From: Verrucomicrobiota bacterium
Lineage (GTDB): Bacteria; Verrucomicrobiota; Verrucomicrobiia; Opitutales; UBA2995
Direction: 5' to 3'
Length of the DNA: 8,116 nt
NCBI GenBank assembly: GCA_027297085.1
Contig: JAPUIL010000011.1
Location: 1 to 8,116, forward strand
The position numbers and the translations under genes were made by a program. Positions 1 to 8,116 of this stretch are shown here, piece by piece. Positions within the stretch are counted from its first letter, which is position 1; each line of letters begins with the position of its first letter. Below the pieces are notes generated by a model. The model was not told the DNA's origin. It ran no database searches and worked only from the letters and a program-made list of their open reading frames with translations.

Positions 1-69
1 CGGGGTCATACGGATGCCCATGCTGGTTGGAAAAACAAGCGAGTATTTGTAGTCTTGACGAAGTTTCAT
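1..69 (-). CDS. N-terminal fragment of a possible PfkB-type sugar kinase
   Basis: This is the first 23 codons of a minus-strand gene that runs out of the left edge; the frame is still open at base 1. The ATG is at 67-69. The frame stays open upstream to a stop at 106-108, but no further ATG lies there. The peptide includes YKYSLVFPTSMGIRMTP. From memory this resembles the start of PfkB/ribokinase-family sugar kinases (2-keto-3-deoxygluconate kinase-like) of Verrucomicrobiota and Bacteroidota, which carry a PTSMGVRxTP stretch. Enzymes of that type phosphorylate a sugar or sugar acid in the cytoplasm. No catalytic motif is inside the window, so the function rests on this short similarity only. 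No clear Shine-Dalgarno precedes the ATG. The gene lies 93 nt downstream of the ABC-F stop on the same strand, so it may be read through or have its own promoter. Confidence 0.42.
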   Translation of the reverse strand, partial: MKLRQDYKYSLVFPTSMGIRMTP

Positions 70-162
70 ATAAATAAAGTTAAAGCCGTTCAGTAAATTA
101 GTGCCTTACCAAACCTGTCTGTCTTTCTTCATCCGACCAGCAAAAAAAGAAACAAGGCGCGA

Positions 163-2106
<1,944 letters not shown>

Positions 2107-2112
2107 GGCCGC

Positions 2113-2892
2113 TTATGTGCCTGCTTTCTCCGCCAGAAACACTGCGTAGGGTGTAAATTCGTCCATGGGTTCATACTCGAAATCAGCATAGGTTTCCAAC
2201 AGGTGATACCCGGTTTCTTCAAGCAGCAAGTGAAACTCGTGCGGATAAAACCAAAGCAATCGAATATCGCGAAGTTCCTCACCGAGCCTCTTCCGGTGTT
2301 TATCTAACAGCGTGTAACGGTTTTTCACCACCAAACTCTGGTCTTCAGTATTGATCTGAGTCGATTGATGGCATTCTAAGCGGCTTCCGTCCGGGCGTTT
2401 AATTTTCTTGCGCAGGTGCCAGTCACCAGATCCTTCGACTTCCAATTCCTCCCAGGGGAAAAACAGTGAAATGGCCAATTGACCGCCGGATTCCAGATGG
2501 GCGTGGAAACAATGCAGCGATTCTTTGAGAAGCTCCCGCGATGCCACCATTTGCAATGAAAATCCCGGAATGAAAATCAACGGGTAAGTCTTACCCATGT
2601 TCAGGGCTTCCATCGGTTGAATCCTTACATCAACCTCAACACCAAGTTTACCCGCCTTTTCATTGAGCAAATCAATCATTTTGGCCGATCTGTCCATACC
2701 ATCGATAGCGAAACCCTCTTGCAACAAGGGCAGCAATACCCGGCCCGTGCCACAACCCACCTCCAGCGATGGCCCGGAGTTCGTTTTCAACAAGGCTCGC
2801 CAAAAAGGCAAATCGTCGATTTCCCCGTCCAGAAGCTCGTCATAAAACTCAGCATCAAGACCATGGTAAAACTCATCCTTCATTATGCTCAT
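2113..2892 (-). CDS. Class I SAM-dependent methyltransferase, substrate unknown
   Basis: This is a soluble protein of 259 residues with a Rossmann-type methyltransferase fold. Motif I is LEVGCGTGR (residues 43-51), which binds S-adenosylmethionine. An acidic residue at the end of strand 2 is seen in GMDRS (D67), which would contact the ribose. YPLIFIPGFSLQ (103-114) fits the motif IV region, and LESGGQLAISLF fits the strand 5 region. The N-terminal YDELLDGEIDDLPFW stretch and the C-terminal FHLLLEETGYHLLETYADFEYEP block are usual for small-molecule or general methyltransferases of the Methyltransf_25/11 type. No substrate-binding motif can be recognised. Translation could start at the ATG at 2890-2892 or the in-frame ATG at 2881-2883 (residue 4); neither has a clear Shine-Dalgarno. 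It is probably co-transcribed with the ABC-F gene 6 nt downstream and is divergent from polA. An inverted repeat covers the start region. Confidence 0.88.
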   Translation of the reverse strand: MSIMKDEFYHGLDAEFYDELLDGEIDDLPFWRALLKTNSGPSLEVGCGTGRVLLPLLQEGFAIDGMDRSAKMIDLLNEKAGKLGVEVDVRIQPMEALNMGKTYPLIFIPGFSLQMVASRELLKESLHCFHAHLESGGQLAISLFFPWEELEVEGSGDWHLRKKIKRPDGSRLECHQSTQINTEDQSLVVKNRYTLLDKHRKRLGEELRDIRLLWFYPHEFHLLLEETGYHLLETYADFEYEPMDEFTPYAVFLAEKAGT

Positions 2893-2908
2893 GCCATATC
2901 AGAGCATA
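2884..2908 (-). repeat. Inverted repeat over the methyltransferase start
   Basis: The 7-bp arms TATGCTC (2884-2890) and GAGCATA (2902-2908) are perfect complements with an 11-nt spacer. In the minus-strand mRNA the first candidate ATG (2890-2892) sits at the loop/3'-arm junction, and the second ATG (2881-2883) comes just after the arm. The repeat could be an RNA hairpin that affects initiation or a DNA operator, or it could be chance; the sequence alone does not decide. Confidence 0.35.
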
Positions 2909-2911
2909 TCA
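2895..2911. repeat. Direct repeat CATATCA x2 with 10-bp period
   Basis: CATATCA occurs at 2895-2901 and again at 2905-2911, separated by GAG, so the copies lie one helical turn apart. They sit immediately upstream of the methyltransferase start. The spacing would suit tandem binding of a regulator on one face of the DNA, but the copies also share bases with the inverted repeat at 2884-2908. Function is not established. Confidence 0.3.
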
Positions 2912-2937
2912 CGCACCGTAAACCCAATTTACCAAAA

Positions 2938-2955
2938 TGTTCCAAGCTTGGAACA
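2938..2955. promoter_or_regulatory. Perfect 18-bp palindrome, candidate operator between divergent genes
   Basis: TGTTCCAAGCTTGGAACA reads identically on both strands. It lies in the 135-bp gap between the divergent methyltransferase and polA starts, 72 bp upstream of the polA ATG. A perfect palindrome at this place suggests a site for a dimeric transcription factor. The outer TGTTC and GAACA are the same half-sites as in the published Verrucomicrobia LexA motif (TGTTC-N4-GAACA), but here the spacer is 8 bp, not 4, so it does not match that motif. It is not flanked by a T-run and is not a terminator. Confidence 0.5.
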
Positions 2956-3027
2956 ACACCATCAATTCGAAGGGATTCCGCTTTAACTCTGATTAGTGAA
3001 TGCTAGGCTGATCGGAAATTCTGTCTC

Positions 3028-5799
3028 ATGGCCTCCGACAAAACGCTCTATCTTCTCGATGGCATGGCGCTTATTTACCGAGCGCATTTCGCCTTCATCC
3101 GCAGCCCAATCGTTAATTCTAAAGGTTTCAATACCAGCGCAATATTTGGCTATATAAATACCATCCTCGACTTGATCAATAATCGGAAGCCCACTCACAT
3201 CGCCGTTGCTTTCGACACATCAGCTCCAACACAGCGCCACATCGATTACCCGGAATACAAAGCGCAGCGCGAGGAAATGCCAGAGGACCTTCGAGCAGCC
3301 ATTCCGAAAGTCTATGAAGTAACCTCCGCCTTCAATATCCCAATCCTCAAGAAAGATGGTTATGAGGCCGACGATATTATCGGGACGATTGCCAAAAGGT
3401 ACGTAAAAGAGGGATTCGACGTATATATGGTCACACCGGACAAAGATTTTGCGCAGTTGGTGGAACCGGGAATTTACCTGTATAAACCAGGACGCCAAGG
3501 ATCGGATGTGGAAATTCTCGGCGTGGAGGAAGTTAAAGAAAAATACGCCCTCGATTCGCCCGAACAGGTGATAGATCTACTCGGTCTCTGGGGTGATAGC
3601 GCGGATAACATTCCGGGCGTCCCTGGCATTGGACAAAAAACCGGAGCAAAACTACTGAGACAATTTGGGTCTATCGAAAACCTATTGGCCAACACGGACC
3701 AGCTGAAAGGTAAACAAAAGGAAAATCTGGAAAACTTTGCTGACCAAGCCCGGATCTCCAAAAAACTGGCTACCATTTGGACCGATTCACCCGTGGACGT
3801 TTCCATAGCGGAACTGGAAGTACAAGCCCCCAATCCGGACCTCCTGAAACCTCTTTTGGTAGAGCTTGAATTCAACGCCCTGGGCAAACGCCTGTTTGGG
3901 GATGCCTTTATAGCGGGCAGAGGTCAGGGAGCACAAATGGACCTGATGATAGGTGAAGAAGATTCTTCAGCAGCTGAACTCAGCCTGAAAACATTTGAAA
4001 CCGAAAAGCCCGAATACCACCTGATCAATTCTCTTGAAGGGGTGAAAAAGTTAGCGGAAGAGTTAAGTCAGCAATCCACCTTTTGCTTTGATACTGAAAC
4101 CACGAGTCTGGACACACTCACCACGGACTTGTTGGGTATCGCATTTTCTTACCGGGAGAAGACCGGTTGCTACGTTGCGATACCAGAAGATCCTGATTTG
4201 AAAAAGGAGTTTCTGGATACGCTGACTCCTGTATTCAAAAATCCTGACATCGAGAAGATAGGCCATAACCTGAAGTTTGATTACAGTGTCTTGCTGCAAA
4301 ACGGCATCGAAGTAAAAGGGCCACTCTTCGATACCATGATCGTCCATACTCTGGTCGACCAAGATCAACGCCACAACATGGATTTCCTCGCCCAGTCGTT
4401 ACTTGGATACAAACCCATTTCTATCACCTCCCTTATCGGCGAAAAAGGCAAAGATCAGAAATCGATGGCCGACATTCCCGTGGAGCAAGTTTCCGATTAC
4501 GCCGCTGAAGATGCTGATATAACTTTCCAGTTAAAATCCATTTTGGAACCTCTACTGAAAGAGACGGAACAAGAACGCGTCTACATCGAAGTCGAAGCTC
4601 CCTTAATCCCGGTACTAGCCAAAATGGAAGCCACCGGAGTACGGATTGATCCAGAAACTCTGAAAATTTTTTCAGCCGAACTAGAGAACGAAATCACTAC
4701 CCTTTCAGGGCGCATCCGGGAACTGGCTGGTACCGATTTCAACTTGCACTCTCCCAAGCAGCTGGGCCAGGTACTCTTCGACATTCTCAAGCTCGATCCC
4801 AAAGCCAAGAAAACTAAAACGGGCCAGTACGCTACTAACGAGCAAGTCCTTACCCGCCTGGCCCCCAAACACGAAATCGTTCAGTGTATACTGGATCACC
4901 GAGGAGCTACCAAGCTGAAGAATACCTACGTGGACACTCTGCCCGGATTTATTTCCGAGAGAACCGGTCGTGTTCACACAACCTATAATCAAACCGTCAC
5001 AGCCACGGGACGGCTCAATTCATACAACCCCAATTTGCAGAATATCCCCATTCGCACCGATAAAGGCCGAAAAATCAGAAAAGCCTTCATCGCCGGAGGG
5101 GACGAATATACATTGCTGGCGGCTGATTACTCGCAAATAGAACTGCGCATCTGCGCTGCACTTAGCGGCGAAGAGGCCATGATGGATGCCTTCATCAATC
5201 ATCAGGATATACATTCCGCTACCGCGGCACGTATTTTTGACAGTACTTTGGAAGAGGTAACTTCCGACATGCGACGCACGGCAAAGATGGTTAATTTCGG
5301 TATTATCTATGGCATCAGCGCCCACGGACTGGCTCAGCGTCTAGGCATAGCCAGGGCTGAATCCGCAGCCATCATCGACGAATACTTTAAGCAGTATCCA
5401 AAAATCAAGGACTTGATGGAATCGACTATCGAAAAGGCGCGAGAACAGGGATACGTCGAAACCCTTCTTGGCCGCCGCCGTCCGCTTCGCGATATCAACT
5501 CCGCCAATGGCACTGTTCGCGCCGGAGCTGAGAGGGTGGCCATCAACACACCCATACAGGGAACGGCCGCCGATATGATTAAAATTGCCATGCACAAAGT
5601 GCAGGACCTACTCGAATCCGAAAATAACAAATCGCGCATGCTGTTGCAGATTCACGATGAATTGGTCTTCGACCTCCATCTCGATGAAAAAGATTCCTTG
5701 CCTCCAAAAATTACCGAGTGCATGCAAAACGCGCTTCCGCTTTCCGTTCCTATCGAAATAGATATAGGGACTGGTTCCAATTGGCTGGAAGCACATTAA
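3028..5799 (+). CDS. polA: DNA polymerase I
   Basis: This full-length 923-residue PolA fills gaps and removes RNA primers during lagging-strand synthesis and excision repair. The N-terminal 5' nuclease has LLDG (D11), VAFD (D63), GYEADD (E113, D115, D116), TPDKD (D138, D140) and the helix-hairpin-helix GDSADNIPGVPGIG (D190, D193). The 3'-5' proofreading domain looks intact: FDTET (D355, E357), HNLKFDY (D418) and YAAED (Y491, D495). Not all PolAs keep these residues. The polymerase domain has motif A ADYSQIELR (D700), motif B RRTAKMVNFGIIYG (R750, K753, F757) and motif C IHDELVFD (D877, E878). Phenylalanine at the O-helix position is the usual E. coli-like state. Length is close to E. coli PolA (928). 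The ATG at 3028 fits the family start; only a weak purine stretch (GGAAA, about 13 nt upstream) precedes it. It is the first gene right of the divergent region and may be affected by the palindrome at 2938-2955. Confidence 0.98.
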   Translation: MASDKTLYLLDGMALIYRAHFAFIRSPIVNSKGFNTSAIFGYINTILDLINNRKPTHIAVAFDTSAPTQRHIDYPEYKAQREEMPEDLRAAIPKVYEVTSAFNIPILKKDGYEADDIIGTIAKRYVKEGFDVYMVTPDKDFAQLVEPGIYLYKPGRQGSDVEILGVEEVKEKYALDSPEQVIDLLGLWGDSADNIPGVPGIGQKTGAKLLRQFGSIENLLANTDQLKGKQKENLENFADQARISKKLATIWTDSPVDVSIAELEVQAPNPDLLKPLLVELEFNALGKRLFGDAFIAGRGQGAQMDLMIGEEDSSAAELSLKTFETEKPEYHLINSLEGVKKLAEELSQQSTFCFDTETTSLDTLTTDLLGIAFSYREKTGCYVAIPEDPDLKKEFLDTLTPVFKNPDIEKIGHNLKFDYSVLLQNGIEVKGPLFDTMIVHTLVDQDQRHNMDFLAQSLLGYKPISITSLIGEKGKDQKSMADIPVEQVSDYAAEDADITFQLKSILEPLLKETEQERVYIEVEAPLIPVLAKMEATGVRIDPETLKIFSAELENEITTLSGRIRELAGTDFNLHSPKQLGQVLFDILKLDPKAKKTKTGQYATNEQVLTRLAPKHEIVQCILDHRGATKLKNTYVDTLPGFISERTGRVHTTYNQTVTATGRLNSYNPNLQNIPIRTDKGRKIRKAFIAGGDEYTLLAADYSQIELRICAALSGEEAMMDAFINHQDIHSATAARIFDSTLEEVTSDMRRTAKMVNFGIIYGISAHGLAQRLGIARAESAAIIDEYFKQYPKIKDLMESTIEKAREQGYVETLLGRRRPLRDINSANGTVRAGAERVAINTPIQGTAADMIKIAMHKVQDLLESENNKSRMLLQIHDELVFDLHLDEKDSLPPKITECMQNALPLSVPIEIDIGTGSNWLEAH

Positions 5800-5801
5800 A
5801 A

Positions 5802-5821
5802 AGTGTGAATGGTGTTACACT
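5802..5821. other. Small hairpin just after polA, weak terminator candidate
   Basis: The arms AGTGTGA (5802-5808) and TTACACT (5815-5821) can pair over 7 bp with one G-U and a 6-nt loop, starting 3 nt after the polA stop. On the plus strand no T-run follows, so it is a poor intrinsic terminator for polA. The A-run 5798-5802 would give a U-tract only to a minus-strand transcript, and no minus-strand gene lies nearby. It may have no function. Confidence 0.2.
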
Positions 5822-5901
5822 CCTTAACCAGCGGTCATATTATCAAATCAATAGACAATTTTCTGGCTTCAAATACTTGGCTGGAAGAATAAGTTACCGA
5901 A

Positions 5902-6927
5902 ATGATCGAAGCGCGCTCCCATTCGGGAAAAAATATATTTGACCGGTTAGTCCGAGGCGTTGTGGGGCGCCTACTTCTAATCCTTGGCTTCATTTGCTAT
6001 ATAATCTTCGCTCTCTATCCATTCGATTGGGACCCACCGAGAGGTGTGACCAACGGAGCAGAATTTCTTCAGAACGGAAACCTATCATTTCGCACAGCGG
6101 GAATTCTTTGCGGTACACGCACGCCCGAATGGACAAAATTAGCGATGGAAACAGGCGGACTGACCGTGGATCTCAGAGTCCGGACTTATAAAATTTCCCA
6201 AACAGGCCCAAGGCGGATTTTTACCCAGTCCCTGGATATCGTGAAATGGAATATTACGGTAGGCCAGTGTGAAGAGGCGTTGGTTGTGCGCCTTTACAGC
6301 CCCGACGAAACTGAAATCAGACTCTTGGAATTCGTGATCCCTGATGTTTTCGAAGTCGATGTATGGCGTGATATTTCTGTACACGTGAATCGAAATCGAC
6401 TGACAGTAGATCTGGAAGGAGTCGAAGTCTATGATCAGGCATTACCCTGGAAAGATCCCCTGGCATATTGGAACAAAAACTACAAAGTTGCGCTGGGAAA
6501 CGAGCATTCCGGGCGACGCGCCTGGTTGGGGGAAATAGCATCCGTAAAGGTTCGGATCGGGGAGTTTGAATACGATCAATTGAGATCAGAGGAAATGCAC
6601 CTGCCCGCTTATTTCTGGTCCGCCAGATCCGCACCGACTATAGGTTCAGCTGTTCAAATCCATTTTTACAGGAATCTGCTGCGCGACTATATTGCGAATT
6701 TTATTTGTTTCTTACCGCTGGGCTTTCTCATAGCCGCCCGAGGCAGTGGCAGGGGTCAGTTGCTGCGTGCAATTCTAATATGCGGTTTTGCCAGCTTGGG
6801 AATTGAGGTCGCTCAAATCTGTTTTGTTCACAGTTTCCCCTCTATTTACGATTGGGGGTTGAATACGGCCGGCGCAACGACTGGGGCAGTCTTGGCCCTA
6901 CTCGCCGGGAAGTACTTTCAACGGTGA
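5902..6927 (+). CDS. VanZ-family membrane protein with LamG-like insert
   Basis: This is a 341-residue protein. It begins with a basic cytoplasmic start and one hydrophobic helix (about 20-39) ending in LYPFDWDPP, the usual end of VanZ helix 1. A soluble, beta-rich stretch follows (about 50-250). Its pieces WRDISVHVNRNRLTVDLEGV, KVALGNEHSG and WLGEIASVKV look like a laminin-G/concanavalin-like fold (residues described here from the pattern only). The rest of VanZ comes at the C-terminus: DYIANFICFLPLGFLIA (262-278), a helix near 288-305 with E302 and Q305, and YDWGLNTAGATTGAVLALLA (316-335, D317 and N321). The LamG-like part should lie outside the cytoplasmic membrane if the N-terminus is inside. 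VanZ proteins are named after a teicoplanin-resistance accessory gene, but most family members have no known role, and resistance should not be assumed. The gene follows polA by 102 nt; a GGAAG lies 14 nt before the ATG. Confidence 0.82.
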   Translation: MIEARSHSGKNIFDRLVRGVVGRLLLILGFICYIIFALYPFDWDPPRGVTNGAEFLQNGNLSFRTAGILCGTRTPEWTKLAMETGGLTVDLRVRTYKISQTGPRRIFTQSLDIVKWNITVGQCEEALVVRLYSPDETEIRLLEFVIPDVFEVDVWRDISVHVNRNRLTVDLEGVEVYDQALPWKDPLAYWNKNYKVALGNEHSGRRAWLGEIASVKVRIGEFEYDQLRSEEMHLPAYFWSARSAPTIGSAVQIHFYRNLLRDYIANFICFLPLGFLIAARGSGRGQLLRAILICGFASLGIEVAQICFVHSFPSIYDWGLNTAGATTGAVLALLAGKYFQR

Positions 6928-7126
6928 GCAATCCTTCCTGACTCATAACAAGTCTCCTTCCTTCTGTTCATAGGAACTAACGCTTATTGTAAAGTGCCGC
7001 GAACGCCGCACCCGCCCAAAATCCATTCTGCCACGGTCGCATTCTTAGTGAAAAGTGGTATTAGAGCTAAATTCGTTCGGATCTTATACCTTATACTCTA
7101 TCAGATTTAAAGCCGCCGAACATTCT

Positions 7127-7567
7127 CTAGCTCAAAAAGCTGACCAGCAACACCGATCGGATCGACCATATAAGTGTGCGTATCCAGTCTGATCTTACAA
7201 GTGGCCGGATCGTTTCTGAGTTGAAAGAATTTGTGAGCGCCTTATGTTGTGGCAAGTGCACGGTAAAAGTGACCACCCATATTCCCAGCAAAAGGATCAA
7301 GTTCATCCAAAGGTAATAGCCGTATTGCATCATCCAAGTGCTACCAATTAACAAAATTCCAGTTACCAATTCGGTAAGCATGAAAGGAACGACAATCAGC
7401 CCCGATTTCTTCTTGTAAAGATCCGCGAAATCTTTCCCGTCTTCGGATTGGATAAATCGCAATAACGGGTAATGGACCACCTGCACATACCAGATAACAC
7501 CTGTCATAAATAAGGTGGAATAAAGGTGCAGTTGAATGACTAGGTGCTGCAATGAAGGATCCAACAT
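7127..7567 (-). CDS. Small four-helix integral membrane protein, function unknown
   Basis: This 146-residue protein has four likely membrane helices, at about 8-31, 56-75, 84-104 and 128-145. It has no cleavable signal peptide pattern. Recognisable points are WYVQVVHYPLLR after helix 1 (H32, Y33, P34), VPFMLTELVTG at helix 2 (E66), TVHLPQHKAL after helix 3 (H104, P106, H108) and DWIRTLIWSIRS leading into helix 4. I recall similar uncharacterised bacterial membrane proteins sharing the VQVVHYPLF and WIRTxxWxxR blocks, but no named function. The repeated histidines next to membrane helices could bind a metal or cofactor; that is speculation. The gene starts 57 nt after the cyclase stop on the same strand, so the two may form an operon. 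A GGGATTC stretch 7-10 nt before the ATG is a weak ribosome-binding site. It is convergent with the VanZ-type gene. Confidence 0.8.
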   Translation of the reverse strand: MLDPSLQHLVIQLHLYSTLFMTGVIWYVQVVHYPLLRFIQSEDGKDFADLYKKKSGLIVVPFMLTELVTGILLIGSTWMMQYGYYLWMNLILLLGIWVVTFTVHLPQHKALTNSFNSETIRPLVRSDWIRTLIWSIRSVLLVSFLS

Positions 7568-7582
7568 AAGAATCCCATCTTC

Positions 7583-7602
7583 GACCGGAGTGTGTCCGGG
7601 TC
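7583..7602 (-). other. GC-rich hairpin between the cyclase and membrane-protein genes
   Basis: On the minus strand GACCCGG pairs with CCGGTC (six base pairs with one bulged C) around a 7-nt ACACACT loop. It lies in the 57-nt intergenic gap, ending 15 nt before the ATG of the membrane protein. No U-run follows, so it is not a standard intrinsic terminator. It could modulate translation or mRNA stability in a two-gene transcript, or be chance. Confidence 0.25.
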
Positions 7603-7624
7603 AATGAAATCGTAACCTAGAAGT

Positions 7625-8116
7625 TTACGCAGCCTGTATCGACCAAAGGTAGTACTTCCCATAGGTTTTTATCTCCACGGTGGTCTCACGTTTTTCGACA
7701 TTCGAATCGAGGTTGGGCACTGCCTGATCGACGAAAACCTTACCACCGGGACATACACCACAAAGCCGGGTAGCCACATTGATGGGCCGTCCGATATAAT
7801 CTCCATCGAAGGGAAGTTTGGAACCCAGTCCGATGGATATGCCAACACCCAATGAATCGGGCGTTCCTTCGGTGAAGTGAGGACTCTGCCGAAGTCTTTG
7901 GTAGCGGCGATTTAAATGCAAACAACCGTCCAGCGCTGCATCTACGGCGTATTTTCGATCTTCAAAAGTCGTTTGCCATACGGCCAAAACTCCATCGCCC
8001 ATGAACTTGATCATTTCGGGAGAATATTTGGCAAAGCTGCGTTGAATAACCTGATAGAAAGCACCCATAACTCCACAGAGATAGGGAGACTCAATATTGG
8101 GCCGTTCAGAAAAGTG
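7625..8116 (-). CDS. Class III adenylate cyclase catalytic domain, C-terminal part
   Basis: The last 163 residues of a cyclase are present; the frame is open to the right edge, so the N-terminus and any sensor domain are outside. The internal ATG at 8066-8068 is not the start, because in-frame coding (FSERPNIESPYLCGV) continues upstream. Counting from the edge, IKFMGDGVLAVW holds the purine-recognising lysine (K37) and the second metal aspartate (D41). GDYIGRPINVATRL holds D106 and the transition-state pair N113 and R117. Lysine and aspartate at the base-recognition positions favour ATP over GTP, so the product is probably cAMP. The first metal aspartate should lie only a few residues beyond the window, before FSERP. 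The domain ends the protein, with no C-terminal extension. The small membrane protein follows 57 nt downstream. Mode of regulation cannot be seen. Confidence 0.9.
   Translation of the reverse strand, partial: HFSERPNIESPYLCGVMGAFYQVIQRSFAKYSPEMIKFMGDGVLAVWQTTFEDRKYAVDAALDGCLHLNRRYQRLRQSPHFTEGTPDSLGVGISIGLGSKLPFDGDYIGRPINVATRLCGVCPGGKVFVDQAVPNLDSNVEKRETTVEIKTYGKYYLWSIQAA

Noticed and set aside
142..160. Intrinsic terminator of the ABC-F gene at the minus-strand T-run (142-148)
   Set aside because: There is a seven-T run shortly after the stop, but I could not find a GC-rich stem before it.
2938..2955. A canonical Verrucomicrobia LexA box
   Set aside because: The half-sites agree but the spacer is 8 bp rather than 4 bp, so a LexA call would not follow from the published motif. 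It is kept only as an unassigned palindrome.
5902..6927. Glycopeptide (teicoplanin) resistance gene vanZ
   Set aside because: Only the family fold is shared; there are no other van genes nearby and the protein has a large extra domain.
7075..7121. Terminator or operator from GTTCGG (7075-7080) and CCGAAC (7116-7121), with a CTTATAC tandem repeat (7083-7096) between them
   Set aside because: The arms are only 6 bp with a 35-nt loop and no T-run, and the two-copy 7-bp repeat is short enough to be chance.
7740..7925. Minus-strand 61-codon frame inside the cyclase gene
   Set aside because: It overlaps the well-supported cyclase reading frame and has no recognisable content.

Overview
The window looks like ordinary chromosomal DNA of a Gram-negative-type bacterium of intermediate GC content. 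I see no phage, transposon, CRISPR array, tRNA or rRNA. Several proteins resemble those I associate with Verrucomicrobiota (Opitutae-like lineages): a VanZ-type membrane protein carrying a LamG-like insert, a sugar-kinase-like N-terminus reading PTSMGIRMTP, and genes with poor Shine-Dalgarno sequences. This assignment is inference from memory of such proteins and needs a database search.

Layout, left to right. (i) Positions 1-69, minus strand, hold the first 23 codons of a gene that leaves the window, possibly a PfkB-type sugar kinase. (ii) Positions 163-2892, minus strand, hold a tight pair: a class I SAM-dependent methyltransferase (2113-2892) followed 6 nt later by a duplicated-ATPase ABC-F translation factor (163-2106). 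(iii) Positions 2893-3027 are a divergent promoter region with a perfect 18-bp palindrome and, over the methyltransferase start, a 7-bp inverted repeat and a 7-bp direct repeat. (iv) Positions 3028-5799, plus strand, hold a full-length DNA polymerase I in which 5' nuclease, proofreading exonuclease and polymerase motifs are all present. (v) Positions 5902-6927, plus strand, hold a VanZ-family membrane protein split by a large beta-rich LamG-like insert. (vi) Positions 6928-7126 are a gap between convergent genes in which I see no gene and no convincing terminator. (vii) Positions 7127-8116, minus strand, hold a class III adenylate cyclase catalytic domain (its N-terminus lies beyond the right edge) followed by a small four-helix membrane protein.

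Functionally this is mostly housekeeping: replication and repair (PolA), ribosome-associated ATPase activity (ABC-F) and nucleotide signalling (cyclase), with two uncharacterised membrane proteins and a methyltransferase of unknown substrate. I did not find a clearly new multi-gene system. The items most worth a second look are the VanZ/LamG architecture, the palindrome upstream of polA, the repeat structure over the methyltransferase start, and the cyclase/membrane-protein pair.
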